DNA of 64,000 bases. Origin: Persicitalea sp963803495. GTDB lineage: Bacteria > Bacteroidota > Bacteroidia > Cytophagales > Spirosomataceae. Position 1 is the stretch's first letter. Every line of letters starts with the position of its first letter. Shown one piece after another: positions 7,660 to 15,020 of this stretch. The stretch spans positions 62,001-126,000 of the forward strand of contig CAWDMP010000001.1 of NCBI GenBank assembly GCA_963803495.1, in the 5' to 3' direction. The notes beneath the pieces were generated by a model. The model did not search any database, was not told the origin of the DNA, and saw only the letters and a program-made list of their open reading frames with translations. The position numbers were made by a program, and so were the translations under genes.

Positions 7660-7920
7660 TTATTTGACGGTGAATACTACCTCGCCCTGTGAGTTCTTGA
7701 CTTCCAGGACCGGCGAGCTGGTGTTTTGGAAGGCGACGGCAGTACCGGTGTTGCGGTACTTGTCGCGGGTGAGTTTCCACTCGTCGAGATGGGCCTCGAG
7801 GTAGTCGGCGATCATAGCGAGGCGGTAGTTCTTGCGGGCCATGTCCTGGGCGATGCGGCGGAGGTGGGCTTCCAACTGCGTGGGCCGGGCCTTGGGGTTG
7901 GTGGTGAGGAATAGGGTCAT
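7660..7920 (-). CDS. Small phage early-region protein
   Basis: This 86-residue protein is counted from the ATG at 7920, which overlaps the upstream gene by 4 bp (ATGA). The longer frame to 8031 is shadow sequence. It has a helical N-terminal two-thirds (around LEAHLRRIAQDMARKN) and a short beta hairpin at the end. Function unknown. Confidence 0.55.
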   Translation of the reverse strand: MTLFLTTNPKARPTQLEAHLRRIAQDMARKNYRLAMIADYLEAHLDEWKLTRDKYRNTGTAVAFQNTSSPVLEVKNSQGEVVFTVK

Positions 7921-8165
7921 ATACCGTGAAAAATATTGTTCTGAAAACGGCCGATTTCCAGGGGTTGGCCTTTGTGATCGGTGCGCTGGAGGTCGTAGAA
8001 AATGGCCAGGTGAACGGTGTAGACCGTCCAATCCTTTACCATGCTTTTCAGCTTTTCGAGCTCGGTGACCTCCGAGCGGTAGGGAAGGCTGCGCTTTACG
8101 CAGGTTTCGTCGTTGGTGCCTTTGATCCAGGCTTTGAACTTTGCGTTTTCGTTTATCCAGGCCAT
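7917..8165 (-). CDS. Small phage early-region protein
   Basis: This 82-residue protein lies 3 bp after the replication-initiator-like gene and overlaps the next gene by 4 bp. It is basic at the N-terminus and ends in a beta-like segment. Its tight coupling to the initiator suggests an accessory replication role, but nothing in the sequence proves it. Confidence 0.55.
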   Translation of the reverse strand: MAWINENAKFKAWIKGTNDETCVKRSLPYRSEVTELEKLKSMVKDWTVYTVHLAIFYDLQRTDHKGQPLEIGRFQNNIFHGI

Positions 8166-8168
8166 AGT

Positions 8169-9560
8169 TTAACGGATGATTAGGGTGGAAACTTTACTGT
8201 CGAATTCGTCGAGGAGGGTACTGTCGCCGTATTTGCCCAGGCGATTGTGCCAGTATTGGTAGAGTTGGATGCGGTCGTAGTCGCGTCCGCCTTTCAGGCC
8301 GCGCGGGGCGGTACCGGACACGACCGAGTGGACGGCTCGGGCGAGCTGATCGGCCAGCATTTTTGTCTTGCGCTTGGATTTCGCCTGCTTGATCCACTCG
8401 TAGGTCCACCAGAAGGAGCCGCGCTTGTTGGTTCGCTTCTCGTCGAGGTATTGCTGGCGCGAAAAATAGAGCGGGGGGGGCAAAAAGCCGGTCCAGTGGT
8501 GTTTCTGGGCGTAGCGGAGGGCGTTGTCGAGCTGTTGGGTGCGGGTGAGGTAAAGCGTCGTGACCTGGTTGGGCGTCAGCTGGCCCATCCAGGAGCCGAA
8601 CACTTCCCGCCAGACGAGCTTGAGCAGGCGGTTTTCGTAATCGGGGCCGATGTAATCGTTGGGCCAGAGCTCGTCTTTGGCGCGTTGCCAAAACTGCGTG
8701 GTGAGGTCTTTTTTGAGGTTTTGAAGCGCCTGATCGGGGTCGACGGGGTCGAGAGGCAAGACTTGTCGAGGTTGAGCAGGGCCAGGGATTCTTAGTTCCT
8801 GGCTGTTTCCTGCTCTCCCGTCGGCCTTTTCTTCATGTGTCTGGTGGTGACTTGTGCCGCCCAAATTTCTTATGATTTCGCCAACGCTCCGAAAGGCGCC
8901 GTTTTCGGCCGGAATCTGGCTCTTTTGCTCTTCGATCCCGGAGGCCTTTCCTATGTCTCCTTTGCCCTGATCGACAACCCGTGAATTTTGTGTTAGCGAA
9001 GCGGCAAAGGTGGGTTTCTCCCACTTCTCCACAAAATTCACACCGCTATTAGAAGATATTATAGATCTTTCTTGTGCCTCATATGAACTTATAGGCGGCA
9101 AATTTTGCCGTTGGTGGGGGGGCGAATCGGGCTCCGGAGTCGATTTTTCGCGTTTTCCCGGTTTTTCCAGTGCCCTGGCGATCGGGGGCTGAAAGTTATC
9201 CCCAAAGATGATCCAGGGGTGTAGCACCAGCTCGAAATCGTTCTGGCGGCCGTGCAGGATTTTCTGCACCAGCCCGGCCCGCTCCAACACGCTGATGCAG
9301 TTGTAGACCGTCCGCTCGCCGCAGCCCACCAGGGTGGCCAGCTCGCGACGGGTGGTGTAGCAGCTGGGGAGCTGGTCGGAGTCGGCCCAGGCGGGGAGCC
9401 TCACGACGCGCCTGGCTTCGGCGATGGCGAGTTCGGTGATGGTTCGGAGCATGGCGTAGCGGTTTTTGTCGATGTTGTTGCAGGCGTGGGCCTGCAAGGT
9501 GTTGTGGGCGTTGGTGGCGGCGTAGACGCGCCGGTAAACGGGTTGATCGGTGATGAGCAT
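8169..9560 (-). CDS. Phage replication initiator-like protein with winged helix
   Basis: This 463-residue protein has an N-terminal winged helix-turn-helix region at about residues 65-105 (around TRRELATLVGCGERTVYNCI), as in replication proteins of Bacteroidota phages and plasmids and in phage O-like proteins. A low-complexity linker follows (about residues 135-270, rich in Ser, Gln, Glu and Pro), then a helical C-terminal domain (about 285-463) with repeated Trp, Tyr and Arg residues. I see no polymerase, helicase or nickase motif, so I propose origin binding and helicase recruitment. It is the largest gene of the early operon. The tRNA-like RNA lies upstream on the same strand. Confidence 0.6.
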   Translation of the reverse strand: MLITDQPVYRRVYAATNAHNTLQAHACNNIDKNRYAMLRTITELAIAEARRVVRLPAWADSDQLPSCYTTRRELATLVGCGERTVYNCISVLERAGLVQKILHGRQNDFELVLHPWIIFGDNFQPPIARALEKPGKREKSTPEPDSPPHQRQNLPPISSYEAQERSIISSNSGVNFVEKWEKPTFAASLTQNSRVVDQGKGDIGKASGIEEQKSQIPAENGAFRSVGEIIRNLGGTSHHQTHEEKADGRAGNSQELRIPGPAQPRQVLPLDPVDPDQALQNLKKDLTTQFWQRAKDELWPNDYIGPDYENRLLKLVWREVFGSWMGQLTPNQVTTLYLTRTQQLDNALRYAQKHHWTGFLPPPLYFSRQQYLDEKRTNKRGSFWWTYEWIKQAKSKRKTKMLADQLARAVHSVVSGTAPRGLKGGRDYDRIQLYQYWHNRLGKYGDSTLLDEFDSKVSTLIIR

Positions 9561-9641
9561 AAGCCTTGGTTGTGATTGAACGAAGCGTACTTTCCCTTAC
9601 CCGCTTCGGATCGCTCCGCGCGGTGGACTATAGTCGCTTAA

Positions 9642-9727
9642 TGGTGATGGCCCCAGGGGTCGAACCCGGCTTCTGCTGCCCTCAGTGCACCACACACTCC
9701 CAGCAGAAGGGACCGCATCCGGCCATC
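9642..9727 (-). ncRNA. tRNA-like RNA with CCA end and elongated anticodon-position arm
   Basis: Read on the minus strand, 86 nt fold with nearly every base assigned. A perfect 7-bp acceptor stem (GATGGCC / GGCCATC) is followed by ACCA. A 5-bp T stem (CCGGG / CCTGG) encloses the canonical loop TTCGACC. A minimal 3-bp D-like hairpin (GGA TGCGG TCC) is followed directly by a 9-bp helix (CTTCTGCTG / CAGCAGAAG). A 4-bp hairpin (AGTG / CACT) with a 7-nt loop TGTGGTG caps that helix. The acceptor and T-arm are convincing; the anticodon domain is not canonical, since position 33 is G rather than U. It may be a phage tRNA-like structure, a degenerate tRNA or a tmRNA-domain-like RNA. Outside it, the gene-free stretch 9561-9778 shows nothing else. 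Confidence 0.55.
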
Positions 9728-9778
9728 GTGTTGCGCACTGAGTATGCAGCGCGCGCCATGTATTATGAACCATCTACA

Positions 9779-10045
9779 TTATGCGTCTTCGTCGGGGGGC
9801 GGGTCAATGCCCTCGATGAGCCGGAACAGCGCCTTATCGCGGCGGTGGAGCAGGGTTTGGTAGCGGCAGCCGTAGCGCCGCCAAGTGAAAAAGGAAGATT
9901 CGTTCCGGCACTCACGGACGGCGTCGGACCAGATCGTGTAGGTAGCCAACTGCACGTCGGAGGGGTTCCAATGCCCTTCGAAACTGGCGCAGTAGGCGTC
10001 GGCCCAGGCGCGGCTTTGGCGCATTGTTTCGCTGTTGTGTTTCAT
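9779..10045 (-). CDS. Small phage early-region protein
   Basis: This 88-residue, Trp- and Arg-rich helical protein precedes the tRNA-like RNA on the same strand and is 5 bp from its upstream neighbour. No family is recognised. Confidence 0.5.
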   Translation of the reverse strand: MKHNSETMRQSRAWADAYCASFEGHWNPSDVQLATYTIWSDAVRECRNESSFFTWRRYGCRYQTLLHRRDKALFRLIEGIDPPPDEDA

Positions 10046-10050
10046 AGTAG

Positions 10051-10320
10051 TTAGGCTTTGAGTCGGTCGATTTCATCGAAAAATTGTTCAACGGCCGCGA
10101 AGGCGGCGGCGGCGGTGGGGTAGCCGGTGAGCAGCAGGTCGTCGGGCTGGCCAGGCTGGCGAATGGCGGCGTCCCAGGCGTCGGCGAAAGGGTAAATAAC
10201 GGCCGACAGGCTATATTCCTGGCGGGTCATGCCGTCGGCGGTTTCGGTTTCCCGGTGCTCGAGCAAAATCTTGGAGCCCGAATGAAAGCGGGAGTTGTGC
10301 CATTCGCGGGTGCTAGTCAT
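10051..10320 (-). CDS. Small phage early-region protein
   Basis: This 89-residue protein overlaps the upstream gene by 4 bp. It has a beta-like first half and a helical C-terminus with Ala-rich repeats (around TAAAAFAAVEQF). No family is recognised. Confidence 0.5.
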   Translation of the reverse strand: MTSTREWHNSRFHSGSKILLEHRETETADGMTRQEYSLSAVIYPFADAWDAAIRQPGQPDDLLLTGYPTAAAAFAAVEQFFDEIDRLKA

Positions 10321-10610
10321 ATCAGGCCGGGTTTGGGGTCGAGGCGTTGGAGCTTCAACCCGATGAATTCGCGGAGGCTGCCGTCGCGGTTGTAAAAATG
10401 GACGACGGCCAGGATGCGCATGTAGGCTGGGGGCCGAGGTGCGCGCCGCCAGGTCGGATCGTGCTGCACGTGAATGAGGCTCAGGTATTCGCCTTCCTGG
10501 ACGGGCCGATCGAATACTTCCCGGTGGGCCAGGTCGAAGACGGGCTCCAGCGTGAGGAACCGCGTGTGCTGGCGCTCGGTGGGGCGGAAGCGGTGGGTGG
10601 CGCTATTCAT
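10317..10610 (-). CDS. Small beta-rich phage protein, possibly PUA/ASCH-like
   Basis: This 97-residue protein is mostly predicted beta: a VQEGEYLSLIHV strand pair, then RILAVVHFY and EFIGLKLQRL near the end. That order (a 'size of opening' strand pair, an xVxxVxxF strand, a closing GLKLQRL strand) resembles ASCH or DUF3850-type PUA-fold domains that bind nucleic acid. The likeness is by eye only. It overlaps its neighbours by 4 and 8 bp. Confidence 0.45.
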   Translation of the reverse strand: MNSATHRFRPTERQHTRFLTLEPVFDLAHREVFDRPVQEGEYLSLIHVQHDPTWRRAPRPPAYMRILAVVHFYNRDGSLREFIGLKLQRLDPKPGLI

Positions 10611-10896
10611 TGGGCGAGGCGGTTGTTTTGTACACTTCGGTCACTTCCAGGCTCAGGGCCAGGTAGTCGCGATCCAGGAAACCGGGGGTGGTGAGGCTGG
10701 TGGCCACGTCGGTGATCAGGGCCTCGATGCACCAGCCGGTTTTTATCTTGCCGTCGGGCGTGGTCTGGGCGATGGTGAGTTTCTCGCCCGCCCTGACGTG
10801 GGAGGCGATGCTGCGCAGCATGGGGATGAAGCGGAGGCGACGCTCGTCGATGAGCTTCCATCGGTCGGGGCCTAGGGTGAGGGTGTGGTTAGTCAT
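10603..10896 (-). CDS. Small beta-rich phage protein, possibly PUA/ASCH-like
   Basis: This 97-residue protein has a helical start, then strands around VRAGEKLTIAQT, GWCIEALITDV and LALSLEVTEVY. The GxKLxIA strand and the closing 'VTEVY' strand recall ASCH-type domains. It may be a diverged neighbour of the following gene. The resemblance is weak, and no binding residue can be assigned. Confidence 0.45.
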   Translation of the reverse strand: MTNHTLTLGPDRWKLIDERRLRFIPMLRSIASHVRAGEKLTIAQTTPDGKIKTGWCIEALITDVATSLTTPGFLDRDYLALSLEVTEVYKTTASPNE

Positions 10897-10900
10897 GGGC

Positions 10901-11275
10901 TCAGGCGTTCTTAGTGGCTAAGAAACTAGCCGTGACGGATACATCACCCGATCCGACACTCTTAATCTGTCTTATCTGGAAGACTATCTTTTCGAATTCC
11001 CAATACTTCTCGAATTCGTCTTCTTCTAGGTCGATTTCGTGAAGCCTAGATTTCCGGCTGGCGGATGGCACCTCCTGCGCTGGTTGCACCGTTGCCGTGC
11101 CCGGCCGATCGGCGATGGCGATTACCTTAGCCACTTCTACGATCGTTGTTGCGAAACCTGAGGGATTCCCACAGATTTTTGGAATATCCTTTTCTGAACC
11201 TTCATAGCCAACTAAACGGGCAGAAGCGACTAGGTACCTGGTACCTAGCTCGGTGAGGCGTTCGATTTCAGTCAT
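10901..11275 (-). CDS. Small phage early-region protein
   Basis: This 124-residue protein begins with a helical section (ERLTELGTRYLV), has a Ser/Pro/Gln linker in the middle (about residues 55-72) and ends in an acidic helix and beta strands. It overlaps the preceding 54-residue gene by 4 bp. No family is recognised. Confidence 0.5.
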   Translation of the reverse strand: MTEIERLTELGTRYLVASARLVGYEGSEKDIPKICGNPSGFATTIVEVAKVIAIADRPGTATVQPAQEVPSASRKSRLHEIDLEEDEFEKYWEFEKIVFQIRQIKSVGSGDVSVTASFLATKNA

Positions 11276-11436
11276 GAGGCTTTAGTTTTTGAGGTTTCGA
11301 GATCGACGACGTAGTTGATGGTGTAGGTGCTCGAATCTTCGAGCAGGCGCAGGATTTCGCGCTGGGCCTGGGTGGCCGGGCCACGGCGGGGCCGGGCCGG
11401 GGCCGGGTGGCCCTGGGGAAAGGTGATTGTGTTCAT
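11272..11436 (-). CDS. Very small phage protein (54 residues)
   Basis: A 54-residue frame runs from the ATG at 11436 to a TGA overlapping the next start codon in the ATGA pattern used throughout this operon. It has a Pro/Arg/Gly-rich first half and a structured second half (around REILRLLEDSSTYTINYVVD). The overlap and the sensible C-terminal sequence support it over the longer Pro-rich frame on the same strand. Confidence 0.5.
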   Translation of the reverse strand: MNTITFPQGHPAPARPRRGPATQAQREILRLLEDSSTYTINYVVDLETSKTKAS

Positions 11437-11616
11437 TATTATCAAGTGGTTGGTTGGTGGCTTTCTGGGGGCCTCGCACCATGATGGCTAAGCGCACTCC
11501 GGTGTACAGGAGGCCGAGGCTTAGCAGTAGTTCGGCGGATTCTAGCATGGTGCGAGGGGTATTGGTTGAGAATTGGGAAAAGCTTCGTTTTTTTAGCAAA
11601 AATTCATTGACTTAGT

Positions 11617-12153
11617 ATGGCTGCCAATACGGATTCTATCAAGGCGAAACTTGACGAGGGCTTTCGCAACGAGCGGTGGACGGCCGTACCCGTCGAGCCC
11701 CACCTGGGCTATCTGATGACCATCTGCCGCTTGCGGGGCAACAAGACGGGGATCACCCAGGCTCTGTTTGGCGATACGCCCTCCGGCTCGGCCTACGGGC
11801 AGGAGATATGGGCACGGCTCAACCTGCTCGTAAAACTCAACCTGCTGTTCGTAGAGCGCGACTTTCAGCGAGTCGTCGACTTCCACGTGCATCCCGATCT
11901 GCCCAGGGTGATGCAGGCTATGCACCCGACTTTGTATTCCGGACTGGAAGGCCAGCAGCCCAGGGCTCAAGTGATCCACCGCATCGAGGTAGGTGGGCCA
12001 ATACGAAGCCTGGAAGACGGGGGCCGCTTTCGGCTCGACGAAAGCATTACCCTCCAACACAGCCGCACCTACCAGTTCAAAATCGAGGCTCAGCCCGACG
12101 GCAGCCGAGTGATCACGATCGTTATGTTGGACAGGCCGCCGGGTGGTCGGTAG
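11617..12153 (+). CDS. Unknown phage protein on the opposite strand
   Basis: This 178-residue protein is the only rightward gene among the leftward early genes. Residues 1-75 are helical and basic with a helix-turn-helix-like feel (GNKTGITQALFGDTPSGSA), and the rest is beta-rich (around YQFKIEAQPDGSRVITIVML). It runs tail-to-tail into the next gene with a 32-bp overlap. I recognise no family; a DNA-binding role is possible. The intergenic bases 11437-11616 also hold an open frame on the minus strand (about 11548 downward) with one hydrophobic segment, which I do not call. Confidence 0.45.
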   Translation: MAANTDSIKAKLDEGFRNERWTAVPVEPHLGYLMTICRLRGNKTGITQALFGDTPSGSAYGQEIWARLNLLVKLNLLFVERDFQRVVDFHVHPDLPRVMQAMHPTLYSGLEGQQPRAQVIHRIEVGGPIRSLEDGGRFRLDESITLQHSRTYQFKIEAQPDGSRVITIVMLDRPPGGR

Positions 12154-12694
12154 GGCACCTGATCCTGATGATGTACAGGCCGGGCAGATCCACGCTTCCC
12201 GCCAGGGCGTCCAGGTCGGCCGTGCGCACCAGGCTGTGCAGCGGAATACTGAAAAAGCGTAACAGCTCGGGATACCAGAGCGCGCGCCTGGCCATGCTAT
12301 CGTCCAGTAGCTCGCACGCTACCATCAAGTTTTGCAACTCCATGAGCAGCGGCAGCCGCTCGATCAATTCGGCGGGCTCGATGTGGACGTGCTTAGGGGC
12401 AAGTACTTCGGGGACGGGGAATAGGTCGGTGGTGAGCTCCCGGGTGAAGCAGGCGTAAGAGAATCCTTCCCAGTCCACGAACTCGTAGCCCCGCGCTTGC
12501 AGGGCCTGCACCAGTTTAAGGAGGGCAGGCCTGGGCGAATACCCGGCGTTGTGAAAATAGGCAAGCCGGGCCATCTCACATTTTTCCAGGTTCATGGCCA
12601 GGTACGATAGCAGTTCTTCCAGAAGTGCTTTTGGCATTCGCATGGCGCTTTCTTCCAGGGCCGTCGTTTCGATTGGTTCCAGGGTGGCTTGCAT
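12122..12694 (-). CDS. Phage early-region protein of unknown function
   Basis: This 190-residue protein is helical with many Leu and Glu. It has several alternative ATG codons near the start; I keep the first. Its C-terminal 10 codons overlap the converging gene. No motif or family is recognised. It is one gene away from the regulator at 12,757 and may be early-expressed. Confidence 0.5.
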   Translation of the reverse strand: MQATLEPIETTALEESAMRMPKALLEELLSYLAMNLEKCEMARLAYFHNAGYSPRPALLKLVQALQARGYEFVDWEGFSYACFTRELTTDLFPVPEVLAPKHVHIEPAELIERLPLLMELQNLMVACELLDDSMARRALWYPELLRFFSIPLHSLVRTADLDALAGSVDLPGLYIIRIRCPTDHPAACPT

Positions 12695-12756
12695 GGGCGG
12701 GGGTTGCGTTGGGTGGATGAAAATGGGTGGTGTGTATAGTATGGGGGGGGAAGGGC

Positions 12757-12966
12757 TTAGAGAGGAATTTCGACTCGGCGAAACAGAGGCTTGGCGGCAG
12801 GAAGATTCGCAATCACTACATCCTGCATATTGCCAGGCATTTTTTCGAAGCTCTTTTCTCCTTTGAGCCAGTAGTAGATGTTATTTTTTGAGGCCCCAAT
12901 AATCTCGAGGTCTTCCAACACCTTCTTTTTCTCTGAATCCCTGAGCTTGTGATACATCATCTCCAA
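12757..12966 (-). CDS. Cro-like small DNA-binding regulator
   Basis: This 69-residue protein looks like a small helix-turn-helix regulator. Residues 10-50 contain two helices joined as in Cro/C1-type proteins (VLEDLEIIGASKNNIYYWLKG), with a Lys/Glu-rich surface. It is the first gene leftwards from a 200-bp A/T-rich divergent intergenic region (12967-13169) that contains a palindrome, so it is a good candidate for the early repressor or switch protein. Confidence 0.55.
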   Translation of the reverse strand: MEMMYHKLRDSEKKKVLEDLEIIGASKNNIYYWLKGEKSFEKMPGNMQDVVIANLPAAKPLFRRVEIPL

Positions 12967-13081
12967 GTTGATTCTTGTTGTCCGAGGCCTTCTGCATAGC
13001 TGAAAATTAGCGCTGAGTAATTTTGTGATTAAACAGCCATTAGCAATATTTACACTTGCGCTTTACTGTTAATAGTTCAAA

Positions 13082-13103
13082 TGTAAGGTACAAATGCCTT
13101 ACA
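13082..13103. promoter_or_regulatory. Palindromic operator candidate
   Basis: TGTAAGG and CCTTACA form a perfect 7-bp inverted repeat with an 8-bp spacer, in the intergenic region between the Cro-like gene (-) and the rightward gene at 13,170. The outer TTAAACAG / CTGTTTAA pair in the same region is also complementary. An inverted repeat of this size at a divergent promoter fits a dimeric HTH regulator. Confidence 0.45.
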
Positions 13104-13169
13104 AGTCAACTATAACTGTTTAATATTTCACAAGTATTTTTTATAACGCTGATTATAAGCCAATTAAAT

Positions 13170-14004
13170 ATGAAGAAAATTTTAAAAATTGTTGGGATTC
13201 TAATTTTGATTCCATTCGCCGCCGCACTTATTGCGGGTCTAGCCAATAAAGGATTAGGGGGAGTAATTGCGATACTAGCACTAGCTGGCGGAGGTTACTA
13301 TTTGTATCAAAGGAAAAGAGGCGGACAAAGCCCATCGAATCGTTCTAAACGATCATCACATCAATATCCTGAACTAGAAGCATTTGAAAAGCAAGCTGAT
13401 AGGGCAATTAGAACCAGAGAAGGTACCAAGCTTCAAATACCAGTGGATCTCCTTGACAATGAGAAATGGCAGTATTTGAAGAAGAAGTACTCAACGATTG
13501 AGGCTCCAATAACCTCTGAGTACAATAGCATGCACCTTATCTATAAGAATAAGTTTGAAAAGCTGAGAGCCCCGATTTTAGCAGGAGAATTCTGTCGTTA
13601 GACCCTCATGAAGAGGATAGGATAAGACCATTTGCAGCAGCAGAACTACCTGGCGTGGAGTTGAATATCGTGGACCCGAAAAATTTAAAACCTATATTGT
13701 CGGATTGAAATACCATGATTATATGAAAAAGGAAGTGAAAGAGATGCTCGAAATGAGCACATTTGAAATCTTGGATTTAGAAGCTGAACCCGATAACAGG
13801 TATGACAGCGATGCCGTGAAAGTGATGTGGGAGGGATACTTTATAGGCTATATACCAAGAGATCATAGCTATAATGTCAGTGCAGCACTGGATGACGGTT
13901 TCAATGTAGGCTGTATATTGAGGCAATACTATACTACCGGGCCGCTGGATGAACGGGCTCAAATTGAAATCAGAATCGATCAGATTTTTGACAGTTTTTG
14001 TTAA
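13170..14004 (+). pseudogene. Broken gene: membrane-anchored HIRAN-domain protein
   Basis: Frame 1 (13170-13601) encodes two hydrophobic segments (about residues 5-45), a basic linker and a soluble start. Coding sequence then continues in a second frame (about 13580-13700, including AELPGVELNIVDP) and a third (about 13660-14004) that carries a HIRAN domain: TYIVGLKYHD, then PDNRYDSDAVKV and YFIGYIP. Two indels explain the breaks. HIRAN domains bind DNA ends or damaged DNA and are usually fused to helicases or nucleases; one behind a membrane anchor is unusual. The base composition is more A/T-rich than the rest of the region, suggesting separate origin. It may be intact in the organism if the indels are sequencing errors. 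Confidence 0.55.
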
Positions 14005-14146
14005 AATATTATTAAATGGTTTGAATTTTACGTTACAAACCTAATATTTGTCATTCAAATGTTAAAGCTTGAATACACAAATGATTTACAACGAACCATA
14101 AATCAAATGGCAAGGTTAGCGTTGGGATGGTCTTGAGAGCCAATTG

Positions 14147-14443
14147 ATGAGAGAAGCCAGCTTCTCCGCCATTCAGATGGCCGAGAAGTTAGGCAAGTCA
14201 CGGCAGAACGTCTATATGGACATGAAACGTACCTCGATGCGTGACGAGCAGATCAGCGAATATGCCGAAGCACTCAACGTCGATAAGCAGGTCATTTACG
14301 ATCGGCTCAAGGGGAGAGCCAGAAAACTCTGTGGCAAACTACTTGCAAGAGCATTTGCCAATTTAGAGAAGCAGTTCAGGGAATTGAAGGAAGTTTGCAC
14401 CGAAGATGCTCAGTGCGAAGGACTCGGCAGATCGATAAGTTGA
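14147..14443 (+). CDS. HTH regulator, possibly truncated
   Basis: The ATG at 14147 gives 98 residues. Residues 1-55 form a clear helix-turn-helix (SAIQMAEKLGKSRQNVYMDMK) followed by a second helical unit (NVDKQVIYDRLKG), as in Bacteroidota phage and transposon regulators. The remaining part is helical but contains unusual Cys residues and may have been altered by a shift around 14,315. A tail of the CI or XRE type is expected after this region. Confidence 0.5.
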   Translation: MREASFSAIQMAEKLGKSRQNVYMDMKRTSMRDEQISEYAEALNVDKQVIYDRLKGRARKLCGKLLARAFANLEKQFRELKEVCTEDAQCEGLGRSIS

Positions 14444-14467
14444 TGTGAACTGCTGGGAAAGCTTGAT

Positions 14468-14556
14468 GTTAGAGAAAGTACGACCTGTAAAATTATCGCG
14501 CTGGGGATGGGTGAAATGTCCCAGAATGTCGCGTAATTTCTAACAGTTTCTCTAAC
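14468..14556. other. Nested inverted repeats (structured RNA or recombination site candidate)
   Basis: Three inverted repeats nest inside each other: GTTAGAGAAA (14468-14477) with TTTCTCTAAC (14547-14556), AAATTATCGCG (14490-14500) with CGCGTAATTT (14530-14539, one base missing), and CTGGG with CCCAG near the centre. No gene covers 14444-14695. It could be a recombination site, a structured RNA or an origin; the sequence does not decide. Confidence 0.4.
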
Positions 14557-14656
14557 AGTGGGATGCTACGGGCTTCCTAAGTCGTTGAAATTTCGGGGTT
14601 TGGGTTGAATTCCCTTGTTCCCCTATGGGTCACGCAAGTGGCTTATTGCCGACAGT

Positions 14657-14687
14657 AAAAAGCCCGCTAGAAATGGCGGGCTTTTTT
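14657..14687. terminator. Rho-independent terminator
   Basis: AGCCCGC and GCGGGCT form a hairpin with a 7-nt loop, flanked by AAAA before and six T after, giving termination in the + direction after the HTH gene and the structured region. It also fits termination of the leftward gene starting at 14957. Confidence 0.75.
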
Positions 14688-14695
14688 GTTAGCCG

Positions 14696-14957
14696 CTAGG
14701 TCACCACCTGCCTATAAGGGACTGCCTTCACCAGCCGAATGTTATTCAAATCGGGAATAGTACGAACGTTCTCGGGCGGCACTATTCCCCGCCGAATCCA
14801 ATTAGTCAATGTGTTGATGCTGTTTAATTTGTAGCGTTTGACGTACTCTTTCAGAGTTACCCACTCATCGAAGGGAAACGAGTATGTCTCGTGCTTCCTG
14901 TTGTGCTGCCTTGGCTTCTTCCAAGGCCTTTTTTATCTCTATTTCTAAATTATCCAT
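14696..14957 (-). pseudogene. Broken small HTH gene, paralogue of the gene at 15,021
   Basis: From the ATG at 14957 the frame stops after 30 codons. A +1 shift near 14,870 continues with sequence (FDEWVTLKEYVKRYKL, then TNWIRRGIVPPENV) closely parallel to the 15,021-15,323 protein (KWVTIRKYCDLYGI, SNWIRRGIVPQEDT). So this is a frame-disrupted copy of the same HTH family. The two lie in tandem on the minus strand. Confidence 0.6.
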
Positions 14958-15020
14958 AGTGCCAACGAGCATTAACGTTTTGTTCGCAGGGCGTAAGTAT
15001 TACAGAGTCACCTAAGCACA

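Noticed and set aside
11282..11599. 105-residue leftward frame with a Pro-rich end
   Set aside because: Its second half is a shadow of the 54-residue gene at 11272-11436; only the first 30 residues have a membrane-like segment, too little to call.
11676..12458. 260-residue rightward frame overlapping 11,617-12,153
   Set aside because: Arg/Gly/Pro-rich shadow composition; the 178-residue frame and the opposite-strand 190-residue frame are better coding candidates.
14590..14640. tRNA 3'-end-like sequence (GGGTTGAATTCCC) that could mark an attachment site
   Set aside because: The loop does not match TTCRANN and no acceptor partner was found; no integrase is in the window.
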